Origin: Tetradesmus obliquus
Lineage: Eukaryota > Chlorophyta > Chlorophyceae > Sphaeropleales > Scenedesmaceae
Reading direction: 5' to 3'
Length of the DNA stretch: 64,000 nt
Assembly (NCBI GenBank): GCA_030272155.1
Contig: CP126193.1
Span: forward strand, 2,728,001-2,792,000
Positions 47,029-57,353 of this stretch are shown in pieces. Below the pieces are notes generated by a model. That model saw nothing but the letters and a program-made list of their open reading frames with translations. It searched no databases and had not been told where the DNA came from. Each line of letters begins with the position of its first letter. Positions within the stretch are counted from its first letter, which is position 1. The translations under genes were made by a program, and so were the position numbers.

Positions 47029-49419
47029 CGCCTCAACCGCCTTGATGATGGCTGCCCACGCTGCTCGCGCATCCACAGCAGGGCCGGTGCCTCGGCTGAG
47101 CGTGAATTTCCAGGGGAAGTGCAGGTGCAGCGCCATAGCGCGCTCACGCATTTGCCTTGTGGCTTGCAGCATGTCATCGCGCGCACGAGCCCGCAGCAGC
47201 ACAACCTTGGCCTGATCTGCATCATGTGCAATGGCTGAGGACAGCAGCCAGGCCAGCAGGTCACCCTGCAGCAGCAGCAGCAGCAGCAGCAGCAGCACGG
47301 GGCGCGCAAGCAAGTGGTACTGTACTGTGACAGGGGCTGACTTCCAACGTGGCTAGCAGCTGCAGCAGCAAACAATGCAAGCCTTCCATGCTGTGGCCAT
47401 GGCCACAGCCATGAGCATACCGCAGCCGTACCACACAAGCTTGTAGTAGCATAAATCAAAGCTATCCCCTCAACACATCCTCTTCAACAAAAGGCTGTTG
47501 GAATCATCCCGCCCACCTCCAACACCAGTCCCTGAGCACGCGTCATAGCCCGCAGCTTATCATACAGCTCCCTGCTGCTGTCAGCGCCAACACCCAGCAG
47601 CATGTGCGCAGCAGTCTCCAGCAGCTCCTCAGCCTGCACCAGCTGACTCAGCCACGCAACATCCTCAGCACACCACTGCGGCGGCCAGCTGGCAGCAGCA
47701 GCAGCAGTGCTGAGACCGTCTGCCACCTCACCGCCCGTGCCAGTGTCACCTACACAGCCCATGGCTGCAGCTGCTGCTGAGGATGCTGCAGCAAAGGCTG
47801 AGCACCCTGGCTGCACAACATGGCCAGCTGGCGAGGAGCAAAACTGCCACGCAGCAGCCGCAGCGCAGCTGCCAGCAGCTGCATCATCATCCAGCTGAAG
47901 CGGCTTCACAATGAACCCTGACAGCCGGGCAGCTGCAGCCCTGTATGCGCGCTGGCCAGCAGCAGATGTGCTGCAGCTCTGCGCCTGCTTTGCTGCTGCG
48001 CTGGGTGAGCTCATGACTCTTGAGGTGCTGCCATGCAGGAAGGCATGCAGCAGATCAACCTCCTGCCTGTCCACAGCACTGCCGCTGCCGCATGTGCCGC
48101 TGCTGCTGCTGCTGCTGCTGCTGCAGGTGCTGCGGAAGCTGCTGATCAAGCTGCGCCAGCTGTCAGGGTGTGGCACCTGCTGCTGCAACAATCCCACGAC
48201 GCGCTGCCACCAGGTGCTGTCTTCAGGGCAAGTGAAGCGCCACAGCTGATGCAAGCGGAAGAGCAGCACGAAGCAGAAACCAGGGGGATTAGTGGCAAAA
48301 GCACAGTGTTTGCTGTAAGCTATCAAGGCATCCGCAGCATGTGTATTTGTTGCAGCTGCTGCAGTGTGTACATGCTGTTTGCTTTGACAGCCATATGGTT
48401 GTGCATGCTGCAAGCACATGCGCAGCAAGTGATCGCTGTCAACAGCGCAAGGCAGCCGCAACTCACCACATTCATCGGCAGCTGCGCTGTCACCATTGCC
48501 TTGAGCCCAGGCGAGACTTGACGCCTCCTGAAGACTAGACTGCCGAGCAGGCCCTCAGCACCACTACAGCAGCAACACCAGCACAAAATCTTGCAGCCAC
48601 AGTCACGAGTTGTGAACTTGGGTCCAGCAGCTAGATAACAGCAGTAGCCGAAGAAGCATGCTTGACAGCCACCGGCACTCTGCACACATCATGCCAGCAA
48701 GCACTCATGCAATCATCATCCTGCCACCTAAACCCACTGTACACCACCTCACAACAACGGCAAAATGCCGTGCGGCAAACAAAGCTACAGCACCACAAAC
48801 CCACCTCTGCTGGTCCTTTGCAATGTAGGGCCCCTCCAGTTCCCGCAGGTCCCTCACTGCCTTGGCCAGCCGCGCCCCTGACAGCCGCTGCAGGCCGCGC
48901 AACGCCATTGCACCAGCCCGCGCCTCCAGCGGCCTCCACGGCATACCCACTGGGTAGTCTGCAAGACTCACATGCACCAGCGGCTGCTGCTGCTGCTGAA
49001 CCTCTGCATCACCTGCATGCTGCTGCTGCAGCTGAGGGTCTTGCTGAGAGTCTTGCTGCAGGTTGTGCTGGCCAAGGTCCAGCTGTAGCTGTTGCTGTGT
49101 CTGGTCGAGCTGCTGGCTGCTAGTGGCGTTGGCAGTGGCAGGTGGCTCAGCATCCCGTGCCGCCTGATCATGAGCTTGGCCTTTGCCTGATGCCCCAATG
49201 CTGGCTGCTACAGGCTGAACATGTGGGACAGTGCTTACGCCTGTTGACACAGCATCATCATCGACATCATCCTCACACACAACCACGCATGCAGCAGCGC
49301 CTGTGTTGCGCCGCTGCAGAAGCGCTGCCTCCTGCTGCTGTGCCTGCCTGCCAGGCCTGGTGACAGCGGCCACTTTCCTCCAGCCGTTGAAGGCCAGCTC
49401 CAGGTCTAGCCAGTGCGCC
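47029..49419 (-). CDS. Middle exons of SFI1-like gene
   Basis: Four exons join in phase: 48805-49419, 48467-48527 (or to 48539), 47517-48245 and 47029-47265, about 547 residues. Exon 1 opens with HWLDLELAFNGWRKVAAV, the same Trp-helix style as the exons at 51567-53459, and needs a phase-2 donor, which exists at 51567. Later parts are helical: LWRFTCPEDSTWWQRVVGLL, LVQAEELLETAAHMLLG and AKVVLLRARARDDMLQ. The 47029 donor is strong (GTGAGG), but the next join (about 46.83-46.92 kb) fits no phase cleanly. The frame alternatively runs to a stop at 46924, so this could be the end of one gene. Confidence 0.5.
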
Positions 49420-49806
49420 CTGCAAGTGCAAACGTGGCCCAGCAGTTTAAAGCAGCATGCGTCAGCAGCATACCTATACACGCCCGTTCCAGGCACTGAT
49501 GTGCTGCGATTGTCAGAAGCGTGCTGCTGGCGTGCCTTTCGTCAAGTAGCTGCAGCACCACAACGTTGTGGCCATGCTCCAGAGGCCTATACTCTACAGC
49601 CTCCAGCTTGCAGCTACCTCGTAGGACTCTATGAAGCCACATCATTGCACTCTACCCTCAAGCCGTATGCACTATCCTCGCCTGCAGCTGCACTTGCTGC
49701 AAGCTGCCACCCCAACATCAGTTCACCAACACATATCATGCCTTTGTCCTAAGTTTACCTGTAGACAAAGGCACCTTGTCACGATAGCGGAACATGAGCA
49801 CCCTAC

Positions 49807-51424
49807 CCTGCTGTTGCAGGGGTTTAGGGTGCCACATTGTGGCTGCTAGTGACAGCAGCCTTAGGCAGCGGTGTGGCACCGCTGTAGTTACTTGTGTTTT
49901 CTCGGCGGTCAGTGTTGGTAGTTTGCCTACGGCTGGCTTACACTAGCTAGTGGTTGATCGCCCACCCACCCGCCCCTTTGTTTCTCATGTTGTTGCCTGC
50001 TGGTTTTGTTTTTTGCTGCTTTGTTGCTGACGGCAGCGGTGCTGACCTATCAGGCGCGCCACCAGGGGCGGCGGCGGGCAGCGCGGCAGCCCGTGCCTGT
50101 GGAGGCCTGGGCGAGTGAGTACGTGCAGCAGCTGCGGGGTGATTGGCAGCAGTTTCTGCGGAAGGATCTGGAGGAGTCCACGCACAGGGCCTATAGCTGG
50201 CACGAGCGTCAGTACCTGCAGTTCTGTGCAGTTGCTGGGGTGGAGGCAGTGCCGGATGCGGAGGTGCTGGCGCAGTTTGTGGTGGGACGGGCGCAGCATG
50301 GGTATGCTATCTCCACCATTGAGCAGGGTGTGTATGCTGTGGCGCGCTGGGCGCTTGAGAGGGGGGTGGAAGGGCTTGCTTCGCAGCTAGTGGTGCGCAG
50401 GGCGCTGAAGGTGGCGGCTAAGCTGGCGGTGCCAGGCGGGCAGAAGCTGCCGCTGGACCGGCGGGATCTGCGTGCAGTGGTTGCTGTTCTGCGGCAGCAG
50501 GGGCAGCAGCACTTCATCGCTGTGCGGGATGCAGCGCTGTTCCTGCTGGGGTGGGCAGGCATGTTCCGCAGCTCGGAGCTGGTGGGGATTGATTGGGATG
50601 ATCTGCGGGCTGTTGGTCAGCGTGGTGTGCTGATCTTTGTGCCGCGGTCCAAGACGGATCAGGCTGGTGAGGGCGCATGGGTGTTCATCTCTGCGTGTGA
50701 TGCGGAGGAGCAGATGTGCCCAGTGAGGGCGCTGCTGCGCCTGCGGCAGCTGGCCCCGTGGGATGTGCAGGGTGAGCCAGTGGGCCCGGTGTTCAGGGCC
50801 CTGCCGGACAGGCCGCGCCGGCTGAGCAAGGGGACGGTGGGCATTCGGCTGCACAAGTGGCTGAAGCAGGCGCAGGTGCAGGACTTTGACCTGTATGCAG
50901 CGCACTCGCTGCGGCGGGGTGGCGCTACCTGGGCTGTGCGGAGTGGTGTGCCGGTGCGGCAGGTCATGGTGATGGGTCGGTGGAGGTCGGATGTTGTGCG
51001 GGAGTACCTGTACCACAGCCCTGCTGAGCTGCTGGAGGCTTCCCGCCAGCAGCAGCAGGGGTGATTGCTGGTGATGTGGGGTTGCCGATTTTGAGGGTTG
51101 TGTGCTGCTGTTCTGGGTTATCTTTGTATAACTCTCACCTTTGCCTTGTCTGTTGTAGTTCTTTTTCTTTTTGATTGCAGGTGTGCGCCTCGGTCATCCC
51201 GCCCAACCCGGAGACACAACGTGCCTGACCCAGCTCCGTCACCAGCAGCTTGGGTGGCGGTGTCAGTGCATGTTGCCGCGGCGTTTAAAAATCGCAGATC
51301 TTTTGGCTGGTTTCGATCTGCGTGCTGCTTGTCTCTTTGGGTTGGGGTCGTGGTTTGGTGACGTAGCGCTGCACCTTGCTATTGGTGATGTCTTGATGAG
51401 ATCGGCATAGATAGGCCTCAATCG
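49807..51424 (+). mobile_element. Tyrosine-recombinase element (Crypton-like), antisense in an intron
   Basis: A block with different base bias (G/T-rich on +) centred on the recombinase ORF at 50006-51064, lying within the inferred intron 49420-51566 of the minus-strand SFI1-like gene. No terminal repeats are obvious. The 5' side has a small hairpin near 49870 (AGCGGTGTGGCACCGCT). The 3' side has one near 51290 (TCGCAGATC ... GATCTGCG). No reverse transcriptase or other element gene is seen. The outer limits are estimates from composition. Confidence 0.55.
50006..51064 (+). CDS. Tyrosine recombinase (phage-integrase fold)
   Basis: Catalyses strand exchange in element mobility. About 350 residues with no internal stop. 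An N-terminal SAM-like DNA-binding half (STHRAYSWHERQYLQFC, YAISTIEQGVYAVARW) is followed by the catalytic half: MFRSSELVGIDWDD (first Arg), PRSKTDQAG (Lys hairpin), HSLRRGGATWAV (His-x2-Arg), MGRWRSD (Trp) and REYLYHS (nucleophile Tyr). All catalytic positions I can place are present. The frame opens from TTG with no good ATG nearby, so a spliced 5' exon or a later start is likely. A DIRS-type origin is possible, but no reverse transcriptase accompanies it. Confidence 0.85.
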   Translation: MFFAALLLTAAVLTYQARHQGRRRAARQPVPVEAWASEYVQQLRGDWQQFLRKDLEESTHRAYSWHERQYLQFCAVAGVEAVPDAEVLAQFVVGRAQHGYAISTIEQGVYAVARWALERGVEGLASQLVVRRALKVAAKLAVPGGQKLPLDRRDLRAVVAVLRQQGQQHFIAVRDAALFLLGWAGMFRSSELVGIDWDDLRAVGQRGVLIFVPRSKTDQAGEGAWVFISACDAEEQMCPVRALLRLRQLAPWDVQGEPVGPVFRALPDRPRRLSKGTVGIRLHKWLKQAQVQDFDLYAAHSLRRGGATWAVRSGVPVRQVMVMGRWRSDVVREYLYHSPAELLEASRQQQQG

Positions 51425-51566
51425 CTAGTTTTGGTTGCCCACGCACAAACATACTGAGTGACAAGCCTGCAGGCCCTTCCTGCGCACATGCATGTAGCCG
51501 CACCTGTACATGTGCAGCCCAAGTGCTGCTCGCATCCTAAGCCGAGCGACAGCCCTCCGCCGCCAC

Positions 51567-54500
51567 CTCCACCAGCACAAGTACACTGTCATATGTGTGA
51601 GGTCTCCGATCCACGCATGCACGTGCGCCAGCGCCAGAGGCCGCGACTGCCAGAGCTTCAGCGTGCCTGCTGCTGACAGCAGCTGCGACATGCGGCAGCA
51701 CCGCTGGAAAGCAAGCAGTGCGCTGCCCTTGGAGCGGCGGTCGGCAGCCTGCGATCATTACAGCAGAGCACAGAGGCATGCCTGATCAGAGTGTGCGAAG
51801 AGGAGAGTGACACTGGACCACATTGTGTTGATACTGGGCAAACAGTTCAGTCATGACCGACTGTCTGATCAGACATAGCTGCTGATGCGTTCGTCAAGCG
51901 TATCATCTGATACACTGCAGCGCGCAGTCACTCCAGCAACTACACCATATGAGCTACCATCGGCATGGCCGCGGGACCTACACGATCCACTATGATACCA
52001 CGTACCTCTTCAATTCGCTGCCGCATGACAGCTGCTGCCCTGTACTTCCGTGCAAGCGCCTGCCAGCAGCCAACGCAGCCAGCTAGCAGTGCGCGCTGCA
52101 GCTGCTGCTCCCGCCAGTTGGCCTTGAACGCACTCATGCCGCCTCGCAGCAGCTCTGCGCTGCTGTGCAGTACTAGGCCCGACCAGGCAGCTTTCATTGC
52201 ACGCACTTTAAAGCCATGCGCTTGCCAGCCAACTGGCAGTGTGGAAGCATCATCGCAACGTGCAGCAGCGGCAGCAGGCAGGCGTAACATCACAGCATGT
52301 CAGTCACTTCAGCACAACCCCCTCCAGTCAAGAGCTTAACCAAGGCAGACAGTTTTGAAACACTCGAAACGAGCGCTGCAAACATGCAAAACACCCCGTT
52401 GCACCAGTTCCGCACTGACAGTTGCACATACAGGTTTCATGCGGGCAAGCTGTAATGTGTCGCTCACCAAAGCAGCGCTGCAGGCACATGCGCTGGAACA
52501 GCGCTGCCGCCTGCTGCTTGAGCTGCCGCCGGCGCTCGTGCTGCCACAGCCACGTCTCAAACTGCAAGCTGCGCGGCTGAAACATTGGCAGCGCAATGCT
52601 GAGCCGCTCGCAGCAGCGGGCCACAGCGTGCATGCGCCAGAAGCGCAGGCACTCCAACAATGACGCCTTGCGCCAGCGCAGACAGGCTGCTGACAGGCGC
52701 GCATGCACCCTGGCGCGCACGGCTTGCAATGCTCTGCAGTGTTCCAGCAAAGCTGATAACGCTCCCTGCGTGGTAGGCAAGCAGCGACAGTGGGGTCGTG
52801 GGCGAGTCTTGAGTGCGAGCTTACGATGCAGCCGCAAGGGGCAGCACGACAATGTCGAATTGAACAAAGGTGCTGGGGGCACACACACAGATCAGGGACG
52901 CAGGGCATGCAGGCTCACCTGCAGCCGCCTCTGCGGCTCCTTGCGCTGCAGAATGCTTGCCAGCAGACGACCCATGCTGGGGTGCACAGCCGTGCGGTGC
53001 TGCTCGTCGACTGGCGTGCAGAGCCGCCACATGAGCAGCCCTGCTGTGTCTCCAGCCAGCACGCCACGCTGCAGAGCGCGCACCAGCTGCGGCAGCAGCA
53101 GGGATAGGCAACAACGCAGTGTTAGTGTTGTTTTTTGCCTGCTTATATGTTATGCTGCCTGCAAGCCTTGCATGTCGGTCAAACAACAAAAGTGCAGTTG
53201 CAATTTGCTTATCTCCCCAGCTATTAGTACACACGGTGCCCTGCAGACCCACAACCTTGACCTACAGCAAGCACTAGCCAGCTGGCCCCTCACTTTGCTG
53301 CACAGCACCAGCTGCAGCTGTACCAGCTCCCTCCAGGCCTGGAAGGCCTGCCGCTGCACTGCTTGCTTGTGATGACGTCTCGCTAGCGTCCAATGCCACC
53401 AGCTGCTGAAGGCAGGCCACAAGGAGGCTGCTGCATGCCGCTGCCGCACACTGATGTACCTGCAGGAGCAGCAAGTCGGCAAAGTTGTGCTATGCTACCG
53501 CCATTCCACAAGTTGCTGCAGATGTTTCTGTCATACTGCTGCAACCTTGGCATGCTTAGGTTAGCATAGTCAGAAACGTGTGTGGCTCAAGACGCTGCTG
53601 CGCACCTGTTGAACGCCAGCCTAGGGCCCCTGCTGCGCCACGCACACTGGAGCACCAGCGCAGCAACCGGCAGGTGCTGCTGCTGCCAGTGGCCTCTCAA
53701 AAAGGCATCCACCTCCGCATCAGTTGCAGAGTCTGCTGCTGCCCAAGCTGCGGCTGTGGATCTGGGGCTGCGGCTGCTGCTGCCACGCAGTGATGCAGAA
53801 CAGGCTGCAGCAGCTCTGGGGCGAGATGAGCTGCTGCTTGACCTGGGGCTGGCAGTAACAGGGCTAACAGGGCTTGCACATCGCACAGCAGGTGCAACAG
53901 GTACCAGTAGTCCTAGGGAGTGTGCTGAACGAACACCATCCTGCGGCAATTGCCCTGCTGTGGTGCTGCCTGGGCTGCAGCAGCTGCTGCTGATGCTGTT
54001 GTCATTGTCATTATCAACTCCAGCTGAAAGCTTTGCAGCTTTGGTTTGCTGCTTCTGCTGCTGCTGCTGCTGCTGCCTCATATGCATCTCCAACAATGAA
54101 AGTGTCACTGCTTTCTTCCTCCTTTCAACACCAGGATGCCCTGCTGCTGCTGTCTCTGGGAGCGACACGGCCGAATCATCTGCTGAACTCTCCTCGGCAG
54201 ACGCCTTTTTTGCACTTGCTTCAGCAGCTGAGGCAGCTGCTGGGTCTGCTGCTGCTTTGGCTGCGGCCACGGCTGCAGCTGCAGCTTCCACTGCAGCAGG
54301 CCCTGCATGTCTGATCATGCTGCTGAGTGTTTTGTGCAGCCTGTGCTGCGTCCCTGCAACCTTGCTGGGGGCCACCTTGAACGGTAAGTGCTGCTGTGCT
54401 GTGCGCCATGCCTCTGCCTTTTCAGCCGCTGCCCGCTGCTGCGCTGCAGCTGCTGCCTCCCTAGAAGCCTGCTGCTGCAACAGCTGCTCCTGCTGCCGCT

Positions 54501-55195
54501 CCAGCTGCAGCTGCTGCTTCCATGCCGCTGGAGCAGGTGCTTTCCTGCTGGCTGCTGGTGCGGCGGCAACAAGCGCTGCACTTGCAGGACTGCTTTGCGT
54601 GTCGACGCTGTATGCAGACGACTGCTCTCCTGCAAGAGCCAACAGTGATGGGTCCCACCCCAGTGCCGTGTTACTGCTCTCCAAAGACCAGCTGCTCTGG
54701 CTGCCGCCTGTGCCAGTGAGTCCATCATTGAGTCTGGAGTGTCCAGCTGCTGTGTATTCACCGCAGCCATCTGCTACAGGCGCATCAACCTCTGCTGCAG
54801 GATTGCCAGTTGCCTGGTTGTCAGAGCTGGAAGAACCTGTGCCAGTAGTTTGGCAGCTGCATCTGTCAGACTGTCGCTGTTGCTGCAGTTGGTTTGTCAG
54901 CTGTAGGTCCTCGTCAGTCAGCAGCTCGTGCTGCGTAGCATTCGCCGCCTCATGCTGCTGCAGTTGCTGCAGCTGGAGGCGCTGCTGAAGCCGCTGTTCA
55001 AGTGCCTGCAATGTTGCCAGTGAAGGGCAGCATGAGGGTTAAATTGTTTGATGGCCTTCCAGAGCTTGCTAAACGCTCTGCCTTTGACTTTGTGCAACCC
55101 GTTGCGCACTTCAACCTGCACTCAGCTGTTACCTCAGACAACAAGCGGTACTGCTGCAGTGATGCTTCCACATCAGCATTCAAGTCCTCTGCCAT
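51567..55195 (-). CDS. SFI1-like centrin-binding repeat protein, N-terminal exons
   Basis: SFI1 proteins form long helices that bind centrin through spaced Trp repeats at centrosomes, basal bodies or their bridges. Seven exons join in phase: 55133-55195, 53606-55005, 53294-53459, 52919-53086, 52468-52765, 52006-52232 and 51567-51748, 835 residues. ATG is at 55195 (MAEDLNADVEASLQQYRLLS). Exon 2 is Gln/Ala/Ser-rich and ends with an IQ-like segment (VLQCAWRSRGPRLAFNR). Exons 3-7 carry Trp/Phe helices: LWPAFSSWWHWTLARRHHKQ, RWRKASLLECLRFWRMHAV, ETWLWQHERRRQLKQQAA, MSAFKANWREQQLQRALLAG and LLAFQRCCRMSQLLSAAG. It probably continues to 49419 across an intron holding the recombinase. If not, the frame stops at 51425. 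Confidence 0.65.
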
Positions 55196-55585
55196 GAGCA
55201 AGGATCCTCAGCATCCTTCACATAATTGCAGTACCACCGTATTGCAGCCCACAGCAAACTGGTTTGTCAGACAGCTGCTGCAGTTTGACTAGGCTGCTCT
55301 TGAGCAGCTCAGCTAACACGTGGATTATGCGAACTGCGCTTGCCAGTTGAGGCTATCACCAGTAATTTCCATCATCAAAAACAGTGCTTTTGTTCTTTCT
55401 GTGTAATGTCGCGCAGCATAAATGTGCCAGAAGTACGTGGCGTCATCTTGGTCCCAGGTTTTTCACCCGACGAGTACAAAGCTTGAAATGCCATCGCAAG
55501 TCACCGCATTCACTGTACTGAAGCTTGGATCCGCAATCCTGCGTTGCATTCAACGCTGAATCAGAGTAGGGCTACTTTATGTATC
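55196..55585. promoter_or_regulatory. Divergent 390-bp intergenic region
   Basis: Separates the minus SFI1-like start (55195) from the plus start at 55586. It is the only room for both promoters, hence a likely bidirectional promoter. No clear core motif. Confidence 0.45.
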
Positions 55586-57321
55586 ATGCAGGGAGTGCTA
55601 GAGCTGCTTCCTGTCGCGATTATTACATGTTTGTTAGCGGCAGGAGTGCACCTGATGGTGCTGCTTAAGCGTCATGGACGGCATGCTCTCCGACACATCG
55701 ACAGCAACATCAGCAGCAGCAGCAGCAGCAGCATGGCGTCACAAACTCAGCAGTCTGGTGCACAGCAGGGCGGATGCGTGCCTGCAAGTTGTGATGCTGC
55801 TGGATCTGGAACTTCTCAGCAGGGGCAGGCAGTCATCAATGACAGCGCCAACTCGCTGGCGCGCAACAGCGCCCGCGGCAGCATGATTGTGCCTGCGCCA
55901 TCAGTGGATGTGTGCACCCTGTCGACTGACGAGCAGCAGCCTTCAAAGATGTTGGAAGCTGCTGTAGCAGCGGCAACAGCGGCAGTGGAAGCAGAAGCAG
56001 CTGCGGCTACTGGCAGCTGCGCAGCATGCAGCAGCGACTGCCGCAGCGCCAGCTGCAGCACTGCTGGCAGCAGCAAGCAAGCTGGTACTCGCGCCAGCCT
56101 CCCTGCTGTCTCCAGCCCTGCAGCTGCTATGTCACACCTCCCAAAAGTAACACAGCAAACCAATGCCGTGGCAGCATTCAGCAGGCAGAGCAGTGCGCCG
56201 GTCATGCACACTTCACAGGCATCCCAGTCCCCTACCCGCCAGGCTGCGCTGGCACAGGCTGGCCTATCCAGCATCTCAGATGAAGCCGTGCCCAAAATCT
56301 TGATGGCATCGACCGCAGGACCCGCCCAGGCTGCAGCAGCAGCATCAGGCGCAGATGCGCTGCGTGCAACAGACCAGCAGCATGGCCCTGCCTCTGGCAA
56401 AGCAGCATGGCCAACTGCTTCAGCAGCGCTGCAAGCAGCAGGCGGCAGCTTGCAGGAAACACGCCACCGCACAGCTGCTGCAAAGCCAACAGCAGCCCCA
56501 GCAGCCATTGACCTCAGCACCATACAGAGGCAGGTGCAAGCCCAGCGTGCTGCAGCAGCAGCTGCAGCGACAGAAGCAACACAGGCAGACGCACCAGCAC
56601 CGGCAGTGGCAGCCGCTCGGCCCAGCACGGCAACGCAACAGCTGCCTGCTGGCACTGCTGGCAGCGCAGCACCCAGCCTCGCAGCTGGCACTGCTGCAGG
56701 CTCTGCAACGGCAGCAGCTGCAGCAGCAGCTGTGGCGCCTGCGTCTGCAGGACATGCAGCAGCTGCACGGCCAGCTGCTGCTGCTGCTGCTGCACCTCCC
56801 CGGCCATCCGCCCTGTACACGTCACCCATGCAGCACATCACAGTGTCGGTCAAGGTGAGTGCTACACCTAGATATGCTTTCATTGTGTCATCTTTGCATG
56901 AAGCTTATACGTATGCACTCTGCTTGTACTTTGCTTCTGTCAGTCACCGTGTTGAAGAACCAGGCATTTCTAGACAGCGCCAAAGTGTACATGAGCAGCA
57001 TGTACCACTTGCAGGACACCGCTTATCAACAACTCTTCCACGCAGCGAAACTTCCTTTCAAACAAAGGAACTTCATGGTGTACTTCCTGCAGGTGCCGCT
57101 GCCATATGCACCCTCGGCAGCCCACATCCTGCAGGACTGTGTGGCGCAGCATGTGGTCAGCAGCGCAGCAGCGCAGCAGCCGCCGCAGCACACTGTGATG
57201 CACATGGTGAGCGTGCCAGGCTGCATCCAGCTGCTGATGAGTGTGGTGCAGTGGTGGCAGGGGCAGCAGCTGCCTGCACTGCCGGCAGCAGCAGCAGCAG
57301 CAGCATCTGCAGCCGCACATG

Positions 57322-57353
<32 letters not shown>

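Noticed and set aside
49819-49829. GGTTTAGGG, like a plant telomere unit
   Set aside because: Single occurrence, no array.
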